A program made the position numbers and the translations under genes. This document shows positions 34,150 to 41,718 of a DNA stretch of 64,000 nt, one piece after another. The notes below the pieces were generated by a model. That model ran no database searches and was not told where the DNA came from. It saw only the letters and a program-made list of their open reading frames with translations. Position 1 is the first letter of the stretch. The number at the start of each line of letters is the position of its first letter. Source of the DNA: Aliivibrio finisterrensis_A (GTDB taxonomy: Bacteria > Pseudomonadota > Gammaproteobacteria > Enterobacterales > Vibrionaceae); assembly GCF_004167675.1 (NCBI RefSeq), contig NZ_SEZQ01000002.1; one strand, given 5' to 3'.

Positions 34150-35583
34150 ATGAAAGATATCTTTAATAAATATATTATTGGTGTATTTGTTGTATTTGTT
34201 GTGTCTAAATATGTTGTTTTTGCTGATTATGAGAAATTTGTAGAGTCAAATGTAGAGCATACAATTGTTCAAATTGAATCAAAGTTTTCTAAAGCAAAAG
34301 AGATTGCAGTAGAGTTAGAACATTTAAAAAGTAAAAATTGCAATGAGATGATTTTATCTCTACAAAAAGTGACAGCCTTAAACCCTGCAATTAATAGTAT
34401 CTCTATTATTAGAGATGGAAGGTATTATTGTAGCTCTTTAGTTGGTTTGAATATTTCAAAAAAAGAAGTACCACAAAAAGAAATTCATATTAAAGAGAAA
34501 AATGTATTAACTGGACTCCCTGCTATTTCTTATTATCATCAATATGATGGTGAGAATGGTATCCAATTCTTTATGAAAGGGGTAGCAGAAGATCTCAAAG
34601 AAAGTCGAGTTGGTAATGTATTACTGTCGAATGAAGAGTATACCTTATCAAGTGATAATCAATTTGGAGAGCACTCTGTCAATGGGGATGATACTTATGA
34701 GTCAAATCAATATGATTTCATCATTCTGCTTAATTATAATGTTGCAGTGTCGATAAAGCATTACTTGATTGATAATCGTTTCTTTATTGCGATGGTATTA
34801 TTTGCTCTATTACTGGCAAAAGTGCTTTCGATAAAAAGTTCCATCTTTAATTATGACTACTATAAATTGAAAAAAGTCATAAAGAGACACCAGATTAAGC
34901 CATTTGTACAGCCAGTGGTTAACGAAAAAGAAGAGATTGTGGGTGGCGAAGTCTTAGCGCGTTGGATTACATCTACTGGAAAAGTGATCTCACCGTTGGA
35001 TTTTATCCCAAAAATTGAAAAATACGGTTTAATGGGATCCATGACAAAATCGATTCTAACCCAACTGAATGAGTATAAAGGGACAAGCGGTTATCACGGG
35101 TTAAGGATCAGTGTTAATCTAACAGAGATGTGTTTGTATAATGAAGAGATATACTCATTATGCTGTCAGTTGGCTAAAAAATGCACACTGGTGCTGGAGT
35201 TTACTGAATCAACAGAGTTTGAAAACAGAACGAAAATTATTTCTTATATGCAAAAATTTAGAGATATAGGTGTTAAGTTTGCTTTGGATGACTATGGTAC
35301 AGGGTACTCATCTTTACAGTATTTAAACTATTATCAATTTGATTTTGTTAAGATTGATAAGTCATTCATTGATGATATTGAAATCAATTCACTGTCACTT
35401 AAGATACTGGAAAATATTATCTTATTGGCAAATAATCTGGATATTAAGTTGGTTGCTGAAGGAGTAGAGAACAAGAATCAACAACAGATATTGAATGAGT
35501 TACAGATCTCATCACATCAAGGTTTCTTGTACTTTAAACCAATGCCACTTCAAGACTTCAACACAGTAGTTAAAGGTAAGTAG
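34150..35583 (+). CDS. CSS-motif EAL c-di-GMP phosphodiesterase
   Basis: A 477-residue inner-membrane enzyme predicted to hydrolyse c-di-GMP. Two hydrophobic helices (about 5-25 and 205-225) bound a periplasmic CSS-motif domain (about 30-205, containing YYCSSLVG and an upstream CNEM cysteine); in relatives such domains respond to redox or disulfide state. The EAL domain (about 240-475) has EVLARW in place of EAL, with SVNLTEM, LEFTES, FALDDYGTGYSSL, KIDKSF and VAEGVEN all present, so the metal and catalytic residues appear kept. Its ATG abuts the previous stop, so it forms one operon with the two cyclases. A terminator follows. Confidence 0.87.
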   Translation: MKDIFNKYIIGVFVVFVVSKYVVFADYEKFVESNVEHTIVQIESKFSKAKEIAVELEHLKSKNCNEMILSLQKVTALNPAINSISIIRDGRYYCSSLVGLNISKKEVPQKEIHIKEKNVLTGLPAISYYHQYDGENGIQFFMKGVAEDLKESRVGNVLLSNEEYTLSSDNQFGEHSVNGDDTYESNQYDFIILLNYNVAVSIKHYLIDNRFFIAMVLFALLLAKVLSIKSSIFNYDYYKLKKVIKRHQIKPFVQPVVNEKEEIVGGEVLARWITSTGKVISPLDFIPKIEKYGLMGSMTKSILTQLNEYKGTSGYHGLRISVNLTEMCLYNEEIYSLCCQLAKKCTLVLEFTESTEFENRTKIISYMQKFRDIGVKFALDDYGTGYSSLQYLNYYQFDFVKIDKSFIDDIEINSLSLKILENIILLANNLDIKLVAEGVENKNQQQILNELQISSHQGFLYFKPMPLQDFNTVVKGK

Positions 35584-35597
35584 TAGCTAACAAGAAT

Positions 35598-35635
35598 AAG
35601 GGAGAGGTCTACTTTATGTATCTCTCCCTTTTTAT
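35598..35635. terminator. Terminator after the c-di-GMP operon
   Basis: AAGGGAGAG and CTCTCCCTT form a 9-bp perfect stem with a 15-base loop, followed by TTTATTT. It also lies at the end of the convergent ABC permease gene. Confidence 0.8.
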
Positions 35636-36508
35636 TTACTTATTAAACAACCAACGTGGGTTTAATGACTGCCAAGAGATCTCAGTAGTTCGATACAATG
35701 AAATACTAATGAACAATGAAATAGCGCCAAGTAAACTATATAAGCTTAAGAACCCAATCCCTGCTTGTGAAAAACTCATGAAAGGCTCTGAAGAGAGCAA
35801 GATCGTTGTTGGGATCTTATACATATGAGTGAGAAATACGGCAATACCATCCCAGTTTAGCACCCAAGTTGACAGCAGTTTCAATGCATAACCGCCTAAT
35901 AGTAAGATGATTAAAGGTGAATTACTGACTTGAGATACAGCTAAAACTAATCCTGCAATAGGTAACATCACCACGCTAACCAGTAGCATTCTTCCCATAA
36001 ACTGCAGCCAATGGGTAATCACTGATATAAATGAGGTGTGTTCATGAAGCATCACTAATAGAGTGTCGCTTGATAAGCTAATTACCCAAAAGAATAGATT
36101 GGCGATAAGTACTAATGCAGAAAAAATCAATGGTATTACAATTAAACCAAAAGCCAGTTTTATCGCGTGCGTATATTGGCTAGAGATTGGCATGCTGCGC
36201 CAAAATGCAGAGCTGCCTTCATTACGCTCTTTACGTAATGTTTTTGAAAGGTAAGTCGTTGTGAGAGCTAATGATAAAATACCAACGATAAAGCTTAATG
36301 CGAGTTGTAGGTCGTTTGAAAACTCAGAGCTAAACGGGCTGAAGTCACCCTGAGTCTCGACTGAAATAAATACATTATCTTGTAGGTTAGTGTTCATCAT
36401 TAAACTAATGAAAAGTACTGCACCGCAAAGAAGAATAAACAGAGGGACACGAGTAATCGTTTTGTGTTCAACAAGCTCTTTTTCAAACATATATAATGAT
36501 GTGCGCAT
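35636..36508 (-). CDS. ABC transporter permease (ABC-2 type)
   Basis: A 290-residue inner-membrane protein with six hydrophobic segments: about 23-42, 70-90, 110-140, 155-190, 200-225 and 255-275. A charged segment SKTLRKERNEGSSAFWRSMP (about 87-106) is typical of ABC-2 permeases, where it contacts the ATPase. Its start shares one base with the end of the ATPase gene, so the two form one exporter. The substrate cannot be read; small two-gene exporters of this type often give resistance to peptides or lipid-targeting agents. Confidence 0.8.
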   Translation of the reverse strand: MRTSLYMFEKELVEHKTITRVPLFILLCGAVLFISLMMNTNLQDNVFISVETQGDFSPFSSEFSNDLQLALSFIVGILSLALTTTYLSKTLRKERNEGSSAFWRSMPISSQYTHAIKLAFGLIVIPLIFSALVLIANLFFWVISLSSDTLLVMLHEHTSFISVITHWLQFMGRMLLVSVVMLPIAGLVLAVSQVSNSPLIILLLGGYALKLLSTWVLNWDGIAVFLTHMYKIPTTILLSSEPFMSFSQAGIGFLSLYSLLGAISLFISISLYRTTEISWQSLNPRWLFNK

Positions 36509-37224
36509 TAAATAGATTCCTTTTGAAGGGCAATAAAGAGTTCAGCTAATGTACCTTGAGGAATATTATCCATGGTCTCTTTCTTCACGCATTTACCTTG
36601 TTTTAAGATCAATACATCTGTTAATAGATGCTCAATTTCAGCCACTTCATGACTCGCAATAATTAAACAGCGCTCTCCTGCATTAAACCAAGTTGTTAAG
36701 TGCTGATAAAAGGTGTCGCGATATAATAAATCTAATCCTAAGGTAGGCTCATCTAAGATCAGAACTTTAGTATCGGTTGCAATTACTATAGCTAAATGAA
36801 CTTGTACCTTCATGCCTTTTGATAGCGAGCTTATTTTACTATTTAATTTGATATTGGTGTTACTTAATACAGAAGTCGCTTTATTAATATCAAAGCTAGG
36901 GTGGACTCCTGAGGTATATTTTAAAAGTTGTTTTACACTCATCCATTCAGGTAACACATTTACATCAGAAATGTAGGCTAAATACTGCATTAATTCGGCG
37001 TGTTGATCGATAGGATGCAGACCATTCACTCTGATCTCACCCTCATAACGATGAGTGCCCAACAGAGCATTTATCAATGTCGATTTGCCCGCGCCATTAT
37101 GACCGAGTAAGCCGAGAACTTGTCCTGCTTTTAAATCAAAACTGATATCACTTAATGCTTGTTGGTTTTTATTTGAGTCTGAATAGTGTTTTGAGACATT
37201 TCTTACATGGACAAGAGAAGTCAT
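36508..37224 (-). CDS. ABC transporter ATP-binding protein
   Basis: A 238-residue cytoplasmic ATPase that powers the permease encoded next. Motifs in order: Walker A GHNGAGKST (about 42), signature segment SSLSKGMKVQVHLA (LSKGM in place of LSGGQ, about 136-150), Walker B VLILDEPTLGLD (about 160-171) and switch histidine IIASHE (about 192). I chose ATG 37224 with AAGG upstream, which begins MTSLVHVRNVSKHY as in relatives; the frame stays open to 37287. The LSKGM form is common in the YtrB-like/CcmA-like exporter group. Confidence 0.82.
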   Translation of the reverse strand: MTSLVHVRNVSKHYSDSNKNQQALSDISFDLKAGQVLGLLGHNGAGKSTLINALLGTHRYEGEIRVNGLHPIDQHAELMQYLAYISDVNVLPEWMSVKQLLKYTSGVHPSFDINKATSVLSNTNIKLNSKISSLSKGMKVQVHLAIVIATDTKVLILDEPTLGLDLLYRDTFYQHLTTWFNAGERCLIIASHEVAEIEHLLTDVLILKQGKCVKKETMDNIPQGTLAELFIALQKESI

Positions 37225-37441
37225 TCTGCGCCTTACATTATTGAATTGCTTGGTACTATTGAGTAGAAATATCATGATAAGTTCCATAAGGAAAGAAATG
37301 GATGAGGTTCATTTGTGTTTTCCCTGACTTGATCTCTTATACTTCAGGTTAATATAAATACAGCATTCGAATTAGTTTTGCGTCTTAGACTGAGATACGT
37401 TAGATTCAGCTTTTGTTAGAACAATAAAATCAGAGGTTATC

Positions 37442-38236
37442 ATGTTCAGCCAACGCCCAGTAAAGCCCGCAAAAACCATTGATAATGTCTATGGCAGTGC
37501 TTTTTATCATCTTGAAGCCAAAGACAGAACTATTGATGAGTTAAGAAAGAAACTAGTTGCGAAGACAGATAACCAAGAGTGGATTGATACGGTTCTAAAT
37601 GACTTAATTGAACGTGGTTATTTAAAACCAGACAAAGATTTTGCAATCAACTTTGTAGAAAGAGCATTTAGTGCAGAAAAAGGCAGTCAATTTATAATTA
37701 CGAAGTTAAAAGAGAAGGGGATTAGCGCCACAGTGATCAGTGAAGCGATCGAATATATTACCCACCGTGATGAGATCTGTGAATTTAGTTTATTAAATCG
37801 TCGATTAGAACAAATAAATTTTGAGGGATTATCTAGCGATAAACTTTATACAACCTTGACTAAATATGGCTTTAAATCGTCCGATATTCGTGAAGCCATT
37901 AAGTCTCACTCTATTGCTTCTACACTACCTTCTAAAATGCAAATCAAAGCCGATAAAGCGGATCTCGTTAAAGAAATTGAGAAGCTTGCCCGTAAACTAA
38001 AAGGTAAGTCTGTTATCAAGCGGGAGCTAAAACAAAAACTGATCGATATTTCTACTTTTGATGAAGAAATTGAAAAATTAGAGATGGATGGTTCAATCGA
38101 TTTTTATGAGAACTGCCAATTACGATTAGACAAAAAACGCTTTGATTTAAGCAATTCAAAAGACAAAAGCAAAGCCTATGCGTATCTGTATTCCCATGGT
38201 TTTAGCTCTGATGAAATTAAAGAAACATTGAATTAA
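37442..38236 (+). CDS. RecX-family regulatory protein, long form
   Basis: A 264-residue cytoplasmic protein built from repeated three-helix RecX-type modules: AFYHLEAKDRTIDELRKKLV (about 20-40), IERGYLKPDKDFAINFVERA (about 60-75), GSQFIITKLKEKGISATVIS and again AYAYLYSHGFSSDEIKETLN at the end. RecX proteins bind inside the RecA filament groove and inhibit RecA. Typical gammaproteobacterial RecX has about 150 residues and lies beside recA. This one has roughly the length of the six-plus-helix Gram-positive form and no recA next to it. It may be a second, divergent RecX. Confidence 0.7.
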   Translation: MFSQRPVKPAKTIDNVYGSAFYHLEAKDRTIDELRKKLVAKTDNQEWIDTVLNDLIERGYLKPDKDFAINFVERAFSAEKGSQFIITKLKEKGISATVISEAIEYITHRDEICEFSLLNRRLEQINFEGLSSDKLYTTLTKYGFKSSDIREAIKSHSIASTLPSKMQIKADKADLVKEIEKLARKLKGKSVIKRELKQKLIDISTFDEEIEKLEMDGSIDFYENCQLRLDKKRFDLSNSKDKSKAYAYLYSHGFSSDEIKETLN

Positions 38237-38283
38237 TTACAGCGAGTTTCGGATTAGTTAGCGACGACAAAAAGTAGAAATAT

Positions 38284-38322
38284 AAAAAGCCCCATAGTTC
38301 GAGAGAGTGAACTATAGGGCCA
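38284..38322 (-). terminator. Terminator of the HlyD-family gene
   Basis: Arms GCCCCATAGTTC and GAACTATAGGGC (one mismatch) with an 8-base loop. On the minus strand the hairpin is followed by TTTTTATA, so it ends the leftward operon. Confidence 0.75.
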
Positions 38323-38336
38323 AAACATCTAAATTG

Positions 38337-39560
38337 TTACAATGAATAGAAGAAGTAAATTTGTGATTTCATACGAATGATAATGCCACGAATTACATCT
38401 AAGAAAGCCATAAAGCCAATTGGTTTTTCGCCAGATATCCATGCCAAACCAACCGAGCCAACAGGAATATCATAGCCTTCGCCCTCTTCGAGTTTTAAAC
38501 GCACAAAGTGGTGCTTATTATTAACGTTTAATCCTGTCGTTTGGCGAACATTCGTTTCTCGGCCTAGTAAATTACCTTGTGCTTCCCCTGTTGCTTCAAC
38601 AATGCCTTCAACCTCTGCTACAAAGACTTTTCCAGGATAAACTGCGCTAGAAAACTCAGCAGGGCGACCAACCGTCACATTACGTATTGCTTGGTGATTA
38701 ACGCGCATTAATACGTACTTCTCATTGGTATACATCTGCATACGTGGAACCGCACCAATATATTGACCTTCACGCAGAATAAAGTTTGTCACGTAGCCAT
38801 CAGCAGGGGCATAGACTTTGGTGTTGTCTAAGTTCCATTGTGCTTGAGCAACGCTTTCTTTTGCACTCGCTAGCTCACTTTCTTTGGCTTTTACACCTAA
38901 TTTTGCATTATCTAGATCTAACAATGCTTTTTCATTAGCCAGTTTGGCTTTATCTAATTGAGCAACAGCACTGGCAACATCAATTTCCCCAATAGATACA
39001 AGTGTTCCTTGTTCATCTAATGCACTTTGAGTAATGGTATTTTTTACTTTACGGTTTTGTTCAACATAACGTTGTAGTGTGAGTTTCTTATATTTTAGAT
39101 CTTGGTTCTTTGCTTCAATTTGTTTTTGGCTAACCACAATATCACTTTCTGAAGCAGTAATAGCTTGGCGTGCCAGTTTCACGTTTTGATTTGCAACTTC
39201 AAGCCCAACAGCGCTCGCTTCTTGTGAGACTATCGCTTTGTTTAGCGCAATTTGGTAAATCTCATCATCAATTTCATAAACCAGTTGGCCTTTAGTCACT
39301 TCTTGGTTTGGTTCAACATAAATCTTGGTTACGACGCCTTTAATTTGCGTACTCGCAGGGCGAAGTTGAATATGTGGCGATTGCACCACCGAGCCACCAG
39401 AAAGATCCATAGGCGTGAAATTTAATAACCCAGCCCAGACAAATAACAGCCAAGATCCGCCACCAATATAAGCAAAACCTTGGGTAAACTTATTCCAAGG
39501 CATGCCTACCATTCTAAGTAGATAGATAAATAGAGCCCATACCGCTAATCCCTCAAGCAT
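38337..39560 (-). CDS. HlyD/EmrA-family membrane fusion protein (YiaV-like)
   Basis: A 407-residue inner-membrane-anchored periplasmic adaptor. ATG 39560 follows the strong ribosome-binding site AAGAGGAGAA. Two hydrophobic segments (about 2-20 and 25-45) lead into a biotinyl-lipoyl half (GVVTKIYVEPNQEVTKGQLV, about 75-95), a long coiled-coil hairpin (about 110-230) and the second lipoyl half plus beta-barrel (VYAPADGYVTNFILREGQYI, about 250-270). With a DUF3302 partner it matches the yiaV-yiaW pair of E. coli. The exported substrate is unknown. The start overlaps the upstream DUF3302 gene by eight bases. Confidence 0.82.
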   Translation of the reverse strand: MLEGLAVWALFIYLLRMVGMPWNKFTQGFAYIGGGSWLLFVWAGLLNFTPMDLSGGSVVQSPHIQLRPASTQIKGVVTKIYVEPNQEVTKGQLVYEIDDEIYQIALNKAIVSQEASAVGLEVANQNVKLARQAITASESDIVVSQKQIEAKNQDLKYKKLTLQRYVEQNRKVKNTITQSALDEQGTLVSIGEIDVASAVAQLDKAKLANEKALLDLDNAKLGVKAKESELASAKESVAQAQWNLDNTKVYAPADGYVTNFILREGQYIGAVPRMQMYTNEKYVLMRVNHQAIRNVTVGRPAEFSSAVYPGKVFVAEVEGIVEATGEAQGNLLGRETNVRQTTGLNVNNKHHFVRLKLEEGEGYDIPVGSVGLAWISGEKPIGFMAFLDVIRGIIIRMKSQIYFFYSL

Positions 39561-39930
39561 TGTGATTCTCCTCTTGAGTTGATTGTGTAGTCGCAATTTC
39601 TGTTATTGGTGTTTGCTCTTGTGTCTGTAATGGTGAAGTCGGTTGATGCCAAATATCTCGAATTTTTATCAATGCTTTTTCTGCATCAACAAAAGCACAA
39701 ATCACGGCTAAAACCCAGACCCAATGCCAAACAAACCCTATCCAAGTGAGGGCGGTAATTAACCCTATTTGTTGGTGTTGTTTACTGTGTGCTTTGTTGA
39801 TTGGTAGTTCATGAAGTTTCCAGAAACCATACGCGAGGGCGATAATACTTCCTATCATGACGACGCTCGCAGCAATATGCAGCCCAAGATCCTGACCTGA
39901 TCCAACGAAGGGCATGCTGACTAAACTCAT
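39553..39930 (-). CDS. DUF3302 inner-membrane protein (YiaW-like)
   Basis: A 125-residue protein with two hydrophobic segments (about 15-36 and 57-80) and the DUF3302 pattern: YGFWKLHELPINKAHSKQHQ then ALTWIGFVWHWVWVLAVICA. The C-terminal 30 residues are polar. E. coli YiaW (107 residues) is encoded with the HlyD-like YiaV in the same way. It may help the HlyD-family protein fold or dock in the inner membrane. The gene lies downstream of an AraC-type regulator on the same strand, with about 128 bp between them. Confidence 0.72.
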   Translation of the reverse strand: MSLVSMPFVGSGQDLGLHIAASVVMIGSIIALAYGFWKLHELPINKAHSKQHQQIGLITALTWIGFVWHWVWVLAVICAFVDAEKALIKIRDIWHQPTSPLQTQEQTPITEIATTQSTQEENHNA

Positions 39931-40058
39931 AAATGATTTACCTTAAATAATAATGAGCAGTAAGCATGAAGGGTAGCGGAGTAATATGTCGATTAAATGT
40001 ATTTTTATATATCAAACCGTGATTTAAATTGATGTATTTGAATCTTTTTATTGGGTTG

Positions 40059-41069
40059 TTAAAGCAGTGTCTTTCTGTATTGAACAGGAGTTACACCGTA
40101 CATACGTTTAAACGCAACAGAAAATGAAGCCGTAGTTTTATAGCCAACTCGGTGTGCAATTTCTTGTATGGATAACTCACTTCCCATTAATGCGGTAGCC
40201 TCATCACAAATGCTGTGATGAACTATATCGGTAAAAGCAATACTTTGATCTTGTAAGCGACGTTGAAGAGTAAGTGGCTTCATTCCCATTTTTTGAGCGA
40301 CAAACTCAAGCGTAGGATAACCAAAAAACAAGGCATATTTAGTGAGTTCAAATACCACTTTTAACGTATCTTGAGGCTGTGGAATAAGCATATAACTCAT
40401 CGCTTGCTCTACGGTAAATGCTTTCACTTGTGGTGTTGGTAGCTCAAAGCGACGAGGGCAAGTGATGTCTTTAGCAGGAAACCAGACTTGGGTATTAGGG
40501 CTGTTCCATACGATAGGGCAGTTAAATATAGCCTCGATTTCTCCTGTTTTACCAATCATGTTACCTGATAAGTGAATGACAACAGGTTGATAGTCGTCGC
40601 CATGAAATAGTTTTAATAATCGAACAAACGATCCCGCTGCTAAAATACTCTCATGGATACGAGCTTGAGGTAGCATTGTTGGCGTTAAAATTCGCCATTT
40701 TGCAATCGAGCCGCTAAGTAGCATATTGACCTGCACCCCAGACTGAAGCGCATTATGTATGGTGTTCATACGCTTGATTGCCATCCCCAAATTGGTCGAG
40801 CTTGCTAGTAACTGCACAAAAGGACCAAACTGCTTCAAACTGTCTGATTGTGTTAGTTTTGCTGTGTAAGCTGGATCTTGAGTTAATAATTCAATTTTAC
40901 AGAGTAGAGCTTCGAGATCACTTAATGGCATCAATTTTAATTGATAATCAAATAGATGAGGCGGCATATCAAAATCGGCATAGGTTAGAGCATAATATTT
41001 CATCGCATGGTCTATTAGCATTTTCGCACTGTGCACTCGCACGAGATAAGTTGCGTTTGGTTTAGCCAT
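40059..41069 (-). CDS. AraC-family transcriptional regulator (OruR/ArgR-type sensor)
   Basis: A 336-residue regulator. The N-terminal domain (about 15-200) matches the arabinose-binding-like domain PF12625 found in OruR, GadX-like and ToxT-type regulators (SLKQFGPFVQLLASSTNLGM, then LHLSGN-like strand at 165). The C-terminal AraC domain (about 240-335) has LEFVAQKMGMKPLTLQRRLQ and IAHRVGYKTTASFSVAFKRM, ending GVTPVQYRKTL. It lies directly upstream of the YiaW/YiaV-like pair and is divergent from the YhcH/YiaL-type gene, so either is a possible target. The ligand is unknown. Confidence 0.85.
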   Translation of the reverse strand: MAKPNATYLVRVHSAKMLIDHAMKYYALTYADFDMPPHLFDYQLKLMPLSDLEALLCKIELLTQDPAYTAKLTQSDSLKQFGPFVQLLASSTNLGMAIKRMNTIHNALQSGVQVNMLLSGSIAKWRILTPTMLPQARIHESILAAGSFVRLLKLFHGDDYQPVVIHLSGNMIGKTGEIEAIFNCPIVWNSPNTQVWFPAKDITCPRRFELPTPQVKAFTVEQAMSYMLIPQPQDTLKVVFELTKYALFFGYPTLEFVAQKMGMKPLTLQRRLQDQSIAFTDIVHHSICDEATALMGSELSIQEIAHRVGYKTTASFSVAFKRMYGVTPVQYRKTLL

Positions 41070-41112
41070 GAAGCCTCATTAAAAGTCACGTTTAAACAGC
41101 ATTATATCTTAC

Positions 41113-41160
41113 TGATATCAATATCTCATGCTACTATTTTCAGCTTCATAATTGATATCA
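41113..41160. promoter_or_regulatory. Inverted repeat between divergent AraC and YhcH-type genes
   Basis: TGATATCAAT (41113-41122) and ATTGATATCA (41151-41160) are exact inverse copies 28 bp apart, each holding the palindrome TGATATCA. The second copy is 13 bases from the YhcH-type start. Plausible operator pair for the AraC regulator or another protein. Confidence 0.5.
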
Positions 41161-41173
41161 TTGAGAGGCTATC

Positions 41174-41644
41174 TTGTTTAAAGGTAAATGGAATGACGAT
41201 ATTCAAGGGGCAACATTACACCCTGTTATCATTGAGATTATTCAAAAAGTAAAAGAGCAAACAGCCAATAATACAGAGGTTGGGAATTACCCATTATCTT
41301 ATGATGAGTCAGTCTATTTTATTGTGAATGATAAAACGGAATTGAAAGAACATCGTCGTTCAGAAATTCATCATAAATACCTTGATGTACAATTGATATT
41401 AGAAGGTACAGAAACTTTTGGATACAGTGACTATCCGTTACTGTCGATTGAAGATGACTATCTTGCAGAGAAAGACATTGCTTTTAGTAACGATGTGAAA
41501 GATGAGCAATTTGTCACATTAACGGCTGGTGAGTTTATTATTTTTAATCCTAAGCAACCACATCGTCCATTAGTTGCGGTTGATGATAAGCCAGCAGCAG
41601 TGAAGAAACTGATTATTAAAGTGAACAGTGCGTTGTTGGTGTAG
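41174..41644 (+). CDS. YhcH/YjgK/YiaL-family protein
   Basis: A 156-residue cytoplasmic protein of the DUF386 cupin-like family. It starts at TTG 41174 with GAGAGG as ribosome-binding site five bases before. Recognisable segments are EHRRSEIHHKYLDVQLILEG (about 56-75), containing the conserved metal-ligand histidines, and GEFIIFNPKQPHRPLVAV (about 117). YhcH and YiaL are linked in E. coli to sialic acid and related sugar catabolism as possible isomerases or anomer-handling proteins, without a firm activity. YiaL also sits near yiaV/yiaW in E. coli, matching this neighbourhood. Confidence 0.82.
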   Translation: MFKGKWNDDIQGATLHPVIIEIIQKVKEQTANNTEVGNYPLSYDESVYFIVNDKTELKEHRRSEIHHKYLDVQLILEGTETFGYSDYPLLSIEDDYLAEKDIAFSNDVKDEQFVTLTAGEFIIFNPKQPHRPLVAVDDKPAAVKKLIIKVNSALLV

Positions 41645-41665
41645 TTAACCAATACTGTTTTCATA

Positions 41666-41712
41666 AAAAAAGCCCACATCCTATACTAAATATAGGGCGT
41701 GGGCTTTTTTAT
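41666..41712. terminator. Bidirectional terminator between YhcH-type gene and bcsG
   Basis: AAAAAGCCCAC and GTGGGCTTTTT form the outer stem; CCTATA/TATAGG pairs inside it. A and T runs on the two sides suit both the plus-strand gene and convergent bcsG. Confidence 0.85.
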
Positions 41713-41718
41713 AACGCA

